From positions 1 to 17,799 of the forward strand of contig VBJS01000073.1 of NCBI GenBank assembly GCA_005880055.1: 17,799 nucleotides of DNA, written 5' to 3'. This DNA is from Chloroflexota bacterium (GTDB taxonomy: Bacteria > Chloroflexota > Dehalococcoidia > SM23-28-2 > RBG-16-64-32). This document shows, piece after piece, positions 1 to 6,843 of the stretch (position 1 is the stretch's first letter; each line of letters opens with the position of its first letter). Both the position numbers and the translations under genes were made by a program. The notes beneath the pieces are model-generated. The model saw only the letters and a list, made by a program, of their open reading frames with translations. It made no database searches and was not told the DNA's origin.

Positions 1-1826
1 TGGGCTGGGGTACAAAGTGCGACACCCAGCCGAACATCGCAGACGTAAAGGACTCCAACTTTGGAGGAGTCGTCGGCTTCACTCCTGTCGACTTCGTGGG
101 GCCGGCCCCCAGCGTACCAATCGGTGCGCTACGCGGGAGGTTAACGTCAACCGCTGTCCTTGGCCTCTTGAATAACCCGTGCAACAGCAGCATTGATGTT
201 GCCTTCTCCCTCATGCAGGCCAGCATCGACATCACTCAGACCATTGACCCGAAGCCCCCGGGCGAGACAGACGTGCTCAAGCCAATGGCTGTTGATGCGG
301 ACGGCAACGGGGTGCCGGACGGCGCCGATAAGTACCCTACATTCCTCACCAAGCAGTTCCGCAACGCAGACGAGACTCCGGCGCAACCTGTCAACCGCCT
401 CTTTGGCACCTCTCACATCCAGGGAAGCTGGGTAACGTTGAACTTCGTGTCGTTCGCCCCCGGTTCCCACCTGAAGATCGGCACGAACCTGGACTTCACC
501 TTCAAGACATCGCTTGGCATCCCGTCGATCGTGGTGCTTCAAGACCCAACAGCCCCCGCGGCCCCCGGTGCTATTACTGATTTCTGCGCGCCTCTTTTGA
601 CCGATGTCACCACGTTGGGATTGACATCCAACAACCCGTGCACGCCGACTGCGCCTCCGGCTGTCGGAAACTCGCCCAATCCGGCGAACTGCCCCATCAC
701 TCCCACGGGCGGGACGCAAATCGATAACCGCGGTTACCCGTTCTTCCCCTGCGAAACAGGAAACGCCGCCGACGAAGACGGCGACGGCAAGATCAATGAC
801 GGCTGCCCGCAGTCCGGCGCCATATCGGAGGCAAGCATTCCGGGCGCCTGTGACAACGCGATCAGCGACGACACCGAGGACTCCGATATAAACGACGGCT
901 GTCCGGTAGTGGGCTCGCAGAGCGAGGGCGAGCGGATACCCGGCACCTGTGGGGGCACCGACGAGGGCGGCTGCCAGACCCTGGTTAACCCAGCTGCTGG
1001 TGACTACAAGTTCACCACCTACGCGGCCAGCCTGCGTGACGCCGATAGCGATGGCATCGAGAACCAGCTGGACGTCTGCTTCGCTGACCCCAACGGCGCC
1101 TGGAACCCGCGCGCCCTTGATACGACGAACGACACCGACAGCGACGGCCTGCCCAACGTCTGCGACCCCTTCCCGGCCGTGCTTGGTCCCGGCAGCCCGA
1201 ACATCTGCCCCTCCGGTTACACCGGCTCCGATGAGGACCAGGACTGCTTCGCCAACCGGGCGGACAACTGCCCGAACACGAACCAGCTTGTAAACAATAA
1301 GCCGGACCTGACGGACACGGACGGCGACGGCATCGGCGACGCCTGCGACACCAACCCGACTGCGCCGGACGGGGAGAACGTCTCCTACTGCCTGGAAGCG
1401 ACGATTACAACTGGAGCGCCGGCAACGGCCGCGGAGGCGACGAAAGCAGCCGAAGCCGGGCCAAACTGCGTCCTTGAGACGGCAACAACGACGCCCACGC
1501 AGCCACCGCCGCCACCCACGAGCACTCCCGTCCCCAGCGGCACTGCTGGTGCCGCAACACCCACGCCCAGGCGGACGACCGCCACTACAGGCGCCGGCGG
1601 GACTGGGACTACGACTACAGCCGGCCAACTGCCGAACGCCGGCGGCAACGCCGGGACACAGGCCGGCCGCGCCGGGGCGCCGGCATCCGGTATCGGCAGC
1701 CTGGCGCCTGACGAAGGCAGCGTGCCAATCTGGGCCGTTGCCCTCGCCGCTGCGGGCGCCATCGGACTTGTTACAAGCGCCGGAGTGCTGAGCCGCAAAA
1801 CGGCCAGACGCCGGGAAGAAGAATAG
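1..1826 (+). CDS. Secreted, membrane-anchored protein with DxDxDG calcium-type repeats (5' end missing)
   Basis: The reading frame is open from base 3 with no start in the upstream part. The residues before the GTG at 96 still align with the next gene (for example FGGVVGFTP against FAGVVAFIP), so the gene begins outside the window. Acidic calcium-binding-like motifs resembling thrombospondin type 3 repeats are seen (DADGNGVPDG, DEDGDGKINDG, DADSDGIENQ, DTDSDGLPN, DTDGDGIGDA), often followed by a Cys. A Pro/Thr-rich stalk (about nt 1480-1650) leads to a C-terminal transmembrane helix (about 1725-1790) and a basic tail (SRKTARRREEE), which fits anchoring in the cytoplasmic membrane with the body outside. 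Compared with its downstream paralogue it carries an extra Cys-rich segment of about 115 residues. A role in surface structure or adhesion is inference; calcium binding is expected from the motifs. Confidence 0.8.
   Translation, partial: GWGTKCDTQPNIADVKDSNFGGVVGFTPVDFVGPAPSVPIGALRGRLTSTAVLGLLNNPCNSSIDVAFSLMQASIDITQTIDPKPPGETDVLKPMAVDADGNGVPDGADKYPTFLTKQFRNADETPAQPVNRLFGTSHIQGSWVTLNFVSFAPGSHLKIGTNLDFTFKTSLGIPSIVVLQDPTAPAAPGAITDFCAPLLTDVTTLGLTSNNPCTPTAPPAVGNSPNPANCPITPTGGTQIDNRGYPFFPCETGNAADEDGDGKINDGCPQSGAISEASIPGACDNAISDDTEDSDINDGCPVVGSQSEGERIPGTCGGTDEGGCQTLVNPAAGDYKFTTYAASLRDADSDGIENQLDVCFADPNGAWNPRALDTTNDTDSDGLPNVCDPFPAVLGPGSPNICPSGYTGSDEDQDCFANRADNCPNTNQLVNNKPDLTDTDGDGIGDACDTNPTAPDGENVSYCLEATITTGAPATAAEATKAAEAGPNCVLETATTTPTQPPPPPTSTPVPSGTAGAATPTPRRTTATTGAGGTGTTTTAGQLPNAGGNAGTQAGRAGAPASGIGSLAPDEGSVPIWAVALAAAGAIGLVTSAGVLSRKTARRREEE
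762..950 (+). repeat. Two tandem 'INDGCP' protein modules inside the first surface protein
   Basis: Two consecutive modules of about 31 codons share the pattern acidic cluster - INDGCP - xxG - SE - xxIPGxC. Module 1 reads DEDGDGKINDGCP, then SEASIPGAC. Module 2 reads EDSDINDGCP, then SEGERIPGTC. They lie in the segment absent from the downstream paralogue, so they look like a duplicated insertion. Confidence 0.7.
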
Positions 1827-1863
1827 GACGCCCAGCCCCTAAAGGATCGGAAAGGAGACCTCA

Positions 1864-3489
1864 GTGAAACCCAGGTTGCTTCTCCAATGGGGAGCTGTGG
1901 CAGGAGCGATTGCCCTTGTCGTCATTCTCAGCCGCGGCCAGGCCCAGGCGGGTACGTTCAACCCTACCTTTACACTGGAAGGCGGGCCGGTAACTCCGGA
2001 ACAGCCCACTGACACCGTCGTCCACTTTGGCCTGCCCGACGGCGATGTCAACTTCGCCGGCGTGGTGGCGTTTATCCCGGGGGACGCCGGAATAGTCAAG
2101 GGTGACACCATTCCGGATGGCACGAACGTCGGCCACCTGGAGTCGGACGCGGTCCTCGGACTCGTCGGCGGCCCCTGCAACACGCACATCCCGGTGCCCT
2201 TTGACTTCCAGGACGGAAGCGTTGACACGAGCAATACCGTCTCGTTCGAGGACACGGACGGCAACAACACCCGCGACTACGCGGACTTGGACGCCAACGG
2301 ACTCTACAACGCCGTGTCCAAGTACCCGGAATGGAATAACCGGATCTTCCCGAACGCCGGCGCTCCAATCCGCCGCTCCATCGGCATCACCCCCGTGGCC
2401 GGCATCCCGGTCATCCTCCAGTTCCTCGTCTTCCCGCCCGGCACCTTCATCAACGAAAACGTCCCCACTGATGCCAGCCTCGGCTACCCCTCGGTCACCG
2501 TCCTCCAGAACGCAGGCGACACCACCGCCAAGCCCGAGCCGGGAGCTATCACGGACTTCTGCACTCCCCTCGTCACGACCAACACGGCGTTGGGGACATC
2601 CCCGGACGGCACAGTGTTGACGGTGGCGCCGCAGGACGGCACCTACCAGTTCACCATCATTTCGCTCGGACTGCGCGACGCTGACGGGGATGGGTACGAA
2701 AACAGCCTGGACACCTGCCCCTACACGCCAAACGCCGGCAACCCGCGCGTGCCGTACAGCGGCGACGCGGACTACGACGGCCTGGATTCCGCGTGTGACC
2801 CGGACGACAACAGCACCAATTCTGACCAGGACGGCGACGGTTACCTGAACCGCCAGGACAATTGCCCGCTGGTCTCCAACGGCCAGGACACAACCAACCA
2901 GTCGGACCCGGACCTCGACCAGATCGGCACCGCATGCGACTCTGACCCCAATAACCCGGACGGCCAGCTGGCGTTCTCGCAGCTCACGCAGACGGTTGTG
3001 GTCGGCAGCGGCAGCGGCCCGGGCGGCCCGCCGCACCAGTTCGCCTGCCCGAACTGCTACAAGACCGCTGAGAACCCGCCGGGTATAACGGCCGCGCCCA
3101 CATTGCCGCCGGGACAGACGGCCGCCCCCGTCCCGACTGGTGGCGCGACGCCGAAGCCGGGCACGAGTGGCAGCGTGACGCCAAAGCCCAGCGGCGCCAC
3201 GGTCACGCCGTGCGTCTCGCCCAAGCCCTCGGGGTCGGGAGCGGCCTCTGGCAGCGCCGCGGCGGCGACATCCCCGGCAAGTAGTGGGGCTGCCTCTGGT
3301 AGTGTCGTGCCGACGTGCGCTGCGGCCTCTGGTTCGCCCTCGCCTTCGGCGACCGCTAAGCCTGCGACCAAGGATGAGGGCGGCGGGCTTGGTACGGGCG
3401 CAATCATCGCCATCGTCGCCGGAGCCACGGTAGCCACGGCGGCAGTGGCCGGCGGCGGCTACTATCTGTGGCGCCGGCGCGGCATGTGA
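1864..3489 (+). CDS. Secreted, membrane-anchored DxDxDG-repeat protein, paralogue of the preceding gene
   Basis: This 541-residue protein starts at GTG 1864, with AAAGGAG at 1851-1857 placed 6 nt upstream. It has a signal peptide (residues 1-29, likely cut after AQA). The globular N-terminal half shares blocks with the upstream gene: SKYP/DKYP, PGAITDFC.PL and LRDADGDGYEN. Acidic motifs follow (DTDGNNTRD, DADGDGYEN, DADYDGLDSACD, DQDGDGYLN, DPDLDQIGTACD). A Pro/Ser/Thr/Ala-rich stalk of about 120 residues precedes one transmembrane helix (about 515-535) and a WRRRGM end. The gap to the upstream gene is 37 nt, so the pair is probably co-transcribed and ends at the terminator at 3509-3537. The family is not one I can name beyond thrombospondin type 3-like repeats; the function is unknown. 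Confidence 0.85.
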   Translation: MKPRLLLQWGAVAGAIALVVILSRGQAQAGTFNPTFTLEGGPVTPEQPTDTVVHFGLPDGDVNFAGVVAFIPGDAGIVKGDTIPDGTNVGHLESDAVLGLVGGPCNTHIPVPFDFQDGSVDTSNTVSFEDTDGNNTRDYADLDANGLYNAVSKYPEWNNRIFPNAGAPIRRSIGITPVAGIPVILQFLVFPPGTFINENVPTDASLGYPSVTVLQNAGDTTAKPEPGAITDFCTPLVTTNTALGTSPDGTVLTVAPQDGTYQFTIISLGLRDADGDGYENSLDTCPYTPNAGNPRVPYSGDADYDGLDSACDPDDNSTNSDQDGDGYLNRQDNCPLVSNGQDTTNQSDPDLDQIGTACDSDPNNPDGQLAFSQLTQTVVVGSGSGPGGPPHQFACPNCYKTAENPPGITAAPTLPPGQTAAPVPTGGATPKPGTSGSVTPKPSGATVTPCVSPKPSGSGAASGSAAAATSPASSGAASGSVVPTCAAASGSPSPSATAKPATKDEGGGLGTGAIIAIVAGATVATAAVAGGGYYLWRRRGM

Positions 3490-3508
3490 CCTCGCAAAGC
3501 GATTAGCC

Positions 3509-3537
3509 GAAGGGGAGGGCCTTGGGCCCTCCCCTTT
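3509..3537 (+). terminator. Intrinsic terminator after the surface-protein pair
   Basis: Perfect 12-bp stem AAGGGGAGGGCC (3510-3521) pairing with GGCCCTCCCCTT (3525-3536) around a TTG loop, followed by TTTCGCTTTG. It lies 20 nt after the stop codon. Confidence 0.85.
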
Positions 3538-3556
3538 CGCTTTGTCCGCCTGCAGC

Positions 3557-3586
3557 TTGACACTGCTTGGCCGGGCGGCATAGATT
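3557..3586 (+). promoter_or_regulatory. Sigma-70-type promoter of the DinB-like gene
   Basis: TTGACA at 3557-3562, an 18-nt spacer, and TAGATT at 3581-3586. The predicted transcript start near 3593 leaves a leader of about 22 nt before the ATG at 3615. It sits directly after the terminator, as expected for a new transcription unit. Confidence 0.55.
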
Positions 3587-3614
3587 GGCCGCGCAGACCG
3601 AAAGTGAGGCCCCC

Positions 3615-4136
3615 ATGTCCACCGTGCAGTTCATTCGAGATAGCCTGCGCCAGATGCACAACATGTACGACGACGCCGTCCGCGAGCTGACCCCGGAGCA
3701 GCTCCACTGGCGGGCAAACGACAACGGATTGCCCGCCTCTTTCGTCCTCTGGCACTACGTGAGGACAGAGGACAACATCATCCAGTTCGTCCTCCAGCAC
3801 AAGTCAACCGTCTGGCTGGACGGCGGGTATGACGCTCGCTTCGGACTGCACCGGACGGCTCAGGGAACAGGGATGAGCCTGCAGGACGCGCAGAACCTGC
3901 GATTGGAGCCCATGGACGACTGGAAGCAGTACACGCAGGCGGTCTGGAAATCGACGGACGAATATCTGTCCGCGGCCAGCGACGAAGCGCTGCAGGAGAA
4001 GACGTTGGTGAAACCGCTGGGAGAGATGCCGATCCAGAACGCCATCGGCAACATGTGCCTCACGCACGGCTTCACTCACCTGGGCGAAATCGCCCACCTG
4101 CGCGGCCTGATGGGCCTGCGCGGCATGGCAGTCTAA
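3615..4136 (+). CDS. DinB-superfamily protein
   Basis: This 173-residue protein resembles the DinB/YfiT-like four-helix bundle family, whose members bind a metal through three histidines and often act as thiol-dependent transferases or have no known substrate. The candidate ligands are visible: H47 (LWHYVRTED) and the H151-GFT-H155 pair near the C-terminus (followed by HLGEIAH). Length is usual for the family. I chose ATG 3615 over an in-frame TTG at 3567 because the promoter at 3557-3586 lies across the longer version and the conserved N-terminal helix begins at MSTVQFIRD. It is a single-gene unit with its own promoter and a downstream hairpin. The specific substrate cannot be read from the sequence. 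Confidence 0.8.
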   Translation: MSTVQFIRDSLRQMHNMYDDAVRELTPEQLHWRANDNGLPASFVLWHYVRTEDNIIQFVLQHKSTVWLDGGYDARFGLHRTAQGTGMSLQDAQNLRLEPMDDWKQYTQAVWKSTDEYLSAASDEALQEKTLVKPLGEMPIQNAIGNMCLTHGFTHLGEIAHLRGLMGLRGMAV

Positions 4137-4159
4137 CGCCGAAATAACGTCAGAGGACA

Positions 4160-4200
4160 GCGCCGGTCCTTGCCCGATTTCCCGGGCGTGGGGCCGGCGC
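4160..4200 (+). terminator. Possible terminator hairpin after the DinB-like gene
   Basis: GCGCCGG (4160-4166) pairs with CCGGCGC (4194-4200), with an inner GCCCG...CGGGC stem (4172-4176 with 4183-4187). There is no T-run, so it could be a stabilising 3' hairpin instead. Confidence 0.4.
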
Positions 4201-4307
4201 CTGACTACCGCCCGTTGGCCGCCTTCCGAGTTCGGTTCCCATGACCCGAGCGACGATCAGTACCGCCTACAGTCGGCGGGCGCGGGGGGTGGTGAGGCCA
4301 CGGCCCT

Positions 4308-4402
4308 CCGAGCCGAAGGCGAGGAGTATTTGGGTGGGCGGGTGGGCACCTTATCCGGCGGGGAGGGGCGAGGGTGGCACCCGGCCGGGAAAGCATCGCG
4401 AA
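4308..4402. repeat. Intergenic repeat, copy A
   Basis: Between the hairpin at 4200 and the stop of the minus-strand gene at 4447 I see no gene. The stretch holds a copy of a repeat shared with 6509-6624: CCGAGCCGAAGGCGAGGAGT..., then GGGCACCTTAT, GGGGAGGGG, and GGCACCCGGCCGG...GCATCGCGAA. Copy A lacks the palindrome present in copy B. Short reading frames across it have no ribosome binding site and a composition set by the repeat. Confidence 0.65.
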
Positions 4403-4446
4403 GGCGCGACAAGTTGCCTGCGGTGTACGCCGCTCACAACGCAACC

Positions 4447-4791
4447 TTACTGCGATAACCCCGCCTGCATGAAGATCCCGTTGTGGATGAAGAAGCTGCG
4501 GATGATGTTCCCGGCGCGCGCCCGCGCCCGAGCGTCACCGCCCGCCGACTCCTGGAACTCCGCGATCTTCTCGCTGTACAACCGGCGCGCCTTGATCCGG
4601 ATGCGCTTGCCGCTTTCCACCTCGCGTGTGCACTCCGCGATCATGGCGTCCGGGTCGCGGCCGGCAAACGCACAGAACCGCTCGAGCAGTTCCAGCCGTC
4701 GTTCGAAGTCGGCCGGCTCTTCGCCCCACTGCTCCGCCAGAGCCCGCCGCCAGCTCTCGACGGAGGCGAACGCGGCTATGCTCTTCCCCAC
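4447..4791 (-). CDS. Small protein resembling the N-terminal (SAM-like) domain of a tyrosine recombinase, without the catalytic domain
   Basis: This 114-residue protein starts at GTG 4791, 12 nt after the nitroreductase stop. Its pattern fits the core-binding domain at the front of XerC/D-type integrases: W-RRAL near residue 14, LELLERFCAFAG in the middle, then RLYSEKIAEFQ, and a final helix NIIRSFFIHNGI. The open frame stops where the catalytic domain should begin, and the next 240 bases hold no R/HxxR/Y catalytic part in any frame. It is therefore either an integrase remnant or a stand-alone DNA-binding protein of that fold. No strong ribosome binding site is seen, so translation may depend on the upstream nitroreductase. 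The domain assignment is by eye and moderate. Confidence 0.6.
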   Translation of the reverse strand: MGKSIAAFASVESWRRALAEQWGEEPADFERRLELLERFCAFAGRDPDAMIAECTREVESGKRIRIKARRLYSEKIAEFQESAGGDARARARAGNIIRSFFIHNGIFMQAGLSQ

Positions 4792-4803
4792 GCGGACGCC
4801 GGC

Positions 4804-5589
4804 CTACTCGGGCAGGCCGTATTGCTCCGCCAGCCGGCGGATCTCCTCGCGCCGCCCCGAAAGCGGCGCCGGGTCCTGGATCATCTTCGCGGCCTTGAGG
4901 CGCTCCACAACGGCGGGGTCGCGCCGGAACGGCCTCCCGTACTCGCCCTCGAAATACAGCTCCTCGAAGGGCGGCCGCGGGCGCTGCCCTCCCGCCTCCC
5001 ATGATTCTGATGGATAGCCGACGAGCATCACCCAGAGCGAGACCCAGTCCTGCGGAACTCCGAAGACCTTGGTCGTCAGCGCCGGGTTTGGCGTGTTCAG
5101 GCAGGCGCCCAGACCTTCATCGAAGGCGGCCAGCAGCGCCATGTGCGCTGCCCCGCCGCAGTCCGGCATCGCTACCGCCAGGTAGCCCTCCCGGTTCTTG
5201 GTCATCGGCTCCAGGAGCTGCGGGTAGACGAACTCGTCGACGAACTTGTGGCTCCAGCCGTGCGTCGGCGCCATCGCCCCTACATCCACCTGTTCCTTTA
5301 GTCGGGAACCCTTGATGCGGTTGACCGTCCCCAGGTCACAGAAGAAGTAGATGTGGACCGGTGCCAGGTCAAGCGTGAGAGCTGCGACCGGCGTCTTCAG
5401 CTGCTTCAGCTTCTCTTTGGGAAGCTCGTCTCGCTGAACAACGATCGCCCGCAGCCAGTGGGCGTTCACCGCGCAGGAGGCGAGCCGGGCCGTCTCCAGG
5501 ATTGTCTGTATCTTCTCGCGTTCAACCGGCTTATCCGGGTCGAAGAAACGGATGGAGCGGCGGCGGCCGACGACCTCTTTGAACTCCAC
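4804..5589 (-). CDS. Nitroreductase-family FMN oxidoreductase
   Basis: This 261-residue protein begins at GTG 5589 with GGGAGG 6 nt upstream. It opens with the family signature around residues 9-16 (RRRSIRFF), which in this fold contacts the FMN phosphate, followed by the helix ILETARLASCAVNAHWLRAIVV. The middle carries DCGGAAHMALLAAFDEGLGACL, the usual second conserved block, then VPQDWVSLWVMLVGYPSE. These proteins are cytoplasmic NAD(P)H-dependent flavin enzymes reducing nitro compounds, quinones or similar acceptors; the natural substrate is not evident. It is slightly longer than a minimal nitroreductase because of a C-terminal tail rich in charged residues. It is the first gene of a two-gene minus-strand unit and is divergent from the sigma factor. 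Confidence 0.88.
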   Translation of the reverse strand: MEFKEVVGRRRSIRFFDPDKPVEREKIQTILETARLASCAVNAHWLRAIVVQRDELPKEKLKQLKTPVAALTLDLAPVHIYFFCDLGTVNRIKGSRLKEQVDVGAMAPTHGWSHKFVDEFVYPQLLEPMTKNREGYLAVAMPDCGGAAHMALLAAFDEGLGACLNTPNPALTTKVFGVPQDWVSLWVMLVGYPSESWEAGGQRPRPPFEELYFEGEYGRPFRRDPAVVERLKAAKMIQDPAPLSGRREEIRRLAEQYGLPE

Positions 5590-5618
5590 TCGGGGCCTCC
5601 CTCTGCCAGAATCAGCCC

Positions 5619-5649
5619 ATTATGACGATAGGCGAGGCGGCAAAGTCAA
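5619..5649 (-). promoter_or_regulatory. Possible promoter of the nitroreductase unit
   Basis: On the minus strand, TTGACT (complement of 5644-5649) and CATAAT (complement of 5619-5624) are separated by 19 nt, giving a leader of about 22 nt before the GTG at 5589. The spacer is longer than ideal. Confidence 0.4.
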
Positions 5650-5708
5650 CCAGAAATCAATTGCGCCATATTAGAATTGGAATTCACTATCAATTAGTAC
5701 GGAATCTA

Positions 5709-5737
5709 TTGACTTCCTTACGAGCCGGTTCTACAAT
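5709..5737 (+). promoter_or_regulatory. Strong sigma-70-type promoter of the ECF-like sigma factor gene
   Basis: TTGACT at 5709-5714, a 17-nt spacer and TACAAT at 5732-5737 form a near-consensus housekeeping promoter. It is preceded by an unusually AT-rich stretch (5640-5710) that could act as an upstream element. Its position shows that the longer in-frame extension from 5622 is not the coding start. Confidence 0.7.
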
Positions 5738-5784
5738 CAGCGTACTGAAACCACGCACCCGCTGGCACCCCTGCCGCCACCTCC

Positions 5785-5826
5785 AGCCCGTTAACGGGTT
5801 TCAGGGCGAGAAGCCAATTTTGGCTT
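5785..5826 (+). promoter_or_regulatory. Two hairpins in the sigma factor leader
   Basis: The predicted leader (about 5744-5849) contains the perfect palindrome CCCGTTAACGGG (5787-5798) and the inverted repeat AAGCCAA/TTGGCTT (5811-5826), just upstream of the ribosome binding site at 5838-5845. They may affect translation or serve as protein-binding sites; no known riboswitch class is recognised. Confidence 0.4.
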
Positions 5827-5849
5827 GGAGAGCCTATAGGGAGGGTCCG

Positions 5850-6443
5850 ATGAGTCGGTCTGCCGTAATTGGCACCGATGAGAACGAGCTTATAGCCCTC
5901 GCTGCCGGAGGGGACCGGGAAGCGTACGGGCGGCTCTACGAACGCCATTCGCTACGGGTCTTCCGCCATGCTTACTTCCTGACCGGCGATCCGCTCCTGG
6001 CCGAAGACATTACGGCGCAGGTCTTCCTGAACGCACTGGAGGCGATACCGCGCTACCAGGACCGCGGCGTGCCCTTTGTCGCGTGGCTGTTGCGCATCAC
6101 CGGCAACCTTGTTATCAATTTCCGTAAATCGCCCAAGAACAACGGCCACTCGCAACTGCCCGAGACGGCGCCCGCGCTGGACCCGGGCTCCTCACCGGAG
6201 CATTCGGCGGAGTGCAAGGTGGACGGCCAGCGGATCTGGCGGCAAGTCGGCAAGCTGCCGTATGAGCAGCGGCAGGTGATCGTGATGCGTTTTATCGACG
6301 ACCTGGGCTATCCGGATATCGCGCAGATGCTGGGCAAGAGCGTGGGCGCCGTGCGCGTCATCCAGTTCCGGGCGCTGCACAACCTCCGAGATCTGATGCA
6401 GAACGATCGCGATTACGCGCGCCGGCAGCAGTTGGCCGGCTAA
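5850..6443 (+). CDS. ECF-type RNA polymerase sigma factor
   Basis: This 197-residue protein starts at ATG 5850 behind AGGGAGGG (5838-5845). Region 2 spans about residues 23-92, with AYGRLYERHSLRVFRHAYFLTGD, the AEDITAQVFLNAL helix, and FVAWLLRITGNLVINFRK, the part that recognises the -10 element and core polymerase. A linker rich in Pro, Ser and Glu follows, then region 4 (about 128-178) with LPYEQRQVIVMRF and a helix-turn-helix (YPDIAQMLGKSVGAVRVIQFRALHNL) for -35 recognition. No anti-sigma gene lies beside it: the next gene is 400 bases away and is gap. Control may therefore be at the level of its promoter and structured leader. The housekeeping-like promoter suggests it is not solely self-activated. 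Confidence 0.9.
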   Translation: MSRSAVIGTDENELIALAAGGDREAYGRLYERHSLRVFRHAYFLTGDPLLAEDITAQVFLNALEAIPRYQDRGVPFVAWLLRITGNLVINFRKSPKNNGHSQLPETAPALDPGSSPEHSAECKVDGQRIWRQVGKLPYEQRQVIVMRFIDDLGYPDIAQMLGKSVGAVRVIQFRALHNLRDLMQNDRDYARRQQLAG

Positions 6444-6476
6444 GCAGCAGACCCGCGCGCCTCGCAAATGGCCGGG

Positions 6477-6502
6477 GGATCCGCCTCTGAGGCGGTGCAT
6501 CC
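6477..6502 (+). terminator. Hairpin after the sigma factor gene
   Basis: GGAT-CCGCCT (6477-6486) pairs with AGGCGG (6490-6495) and ATCC (6499-6502) with a TGC bulge. No T-run follows, so termination strength is uncertain. Confidence 0.4.
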
Positions 6503-6508
6503 GGTCCC

Positions 6509-6624
6509 CCGAGCGAAGCGAGGAGTGGACGGGAGGGCGCCTGCCTGCCGGTAGGCAGGGGCGGGCACCTTTTATCGGGGAGGGGAGGCGCTGGGAGGCA
6601 CCCGGCCGGCACCGCATCCCGAAT
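6509..6624. repeat. Intergenic repeat, copy B, with an extra palindrome
   Basis: This matches copy A (4308-4402) in order: CCGAGCGAAGCGAGGAGT, GGGCACCTTTTAT, GGGGAGGGG, GGCACCCGGCCGG and GCATCCCGAA. It differs by carrying the palindrome CCTGCCT-GCCGGT-AGGCAGG at 6540-6559 in the middle. The whole gap 6444-6843 holds no gene, only this copy, a third partial copy and the upstream signals of gap. Confidence 0.65.
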
Positions 6625-6688
6625 CAGTGCCCCCTTCCTTCGGTCGCAAACGCCCGAGAACCGGGTGGGGGCACGGGGGGCGCCCCAC

Positions 6689-6730
6689 TCGGCGAGCGCA
6701 GCGAGGAGGATTCGGTGGCGGCACCCATCG
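6689..6730. repeat. Intergenic repeat, partial copy C
   Basis: GGCGAGCGCAGCGAGGAGGA followed by TTCGGTGGCGGCACCCATCGGG resembles the front part of copies A and B, with the middle missing. Confidence 0.45.
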
Positions 6731-6797
6731 GGCTAACGCCGCGCGCGAGCTAAACGCCTCGCCCGGCGTCAACCCCACCGCGACATCACCCCTGCGA

Positions 6798-6833
6798 TAT
6801 ACTTGGGTTGGAGTCCTCGCCAACGTAAGGAGG
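6798..6833 (+). promoter_or_regulatory. -10-like element and ribosome binding site of gap
   Basis: TATACT at 6798-6803 resembles a -10 element, but no good -35 is seen 16-18 nt upstream. AAGGAGG at 6827-6833 is a strong ribosome binding site 10 nt before the ATG at 6844. Confidence 0.4.
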
Positions 6834-6843
6834 CAGCCCAGAG

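Noticed and set aside
147..1628. Long minus-strand open frame opposite the first surface protein
   Set aside because: It is a mirror of a GC-rich repetitive coding gene; it is Arg/Val/Ala-rich with no recognisable domain and no ribosome binding site.
1861..3036. Long minus-strand open frame opposite the second surface protein
   Set aside because: It has the same shadow composition, while the plus strand has a signal peptide, motifs, a paralogue and a terminator.
4225..4265. Possible tRNA fragment (att-site remnant) near the integrase-like gene
   Set aside because: GAGTTCGGTTCCCATGACCCG looked T-arm-like, but no acceptor or anticodon arm can be formed around it.
4205..4444. Minus-strand frame that might be the missing integrase catalytic domain
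   Set aside because: The translation is Pro/Arg-rich repeat sequence with no R...HxxR...Y pattern.
5622..5849. N-terminal extension of the sigma factor from ATG 5622
   Set aside because: The promoter at 5709-5737 and the strong ribosome site at 5838 show that translation begins at 5850.
6354..6843. Reading frames across the repeat-rich gap before gap
   Set aside because: They are explained by GC-rich repeat copies, with no ribosome sites or homology.
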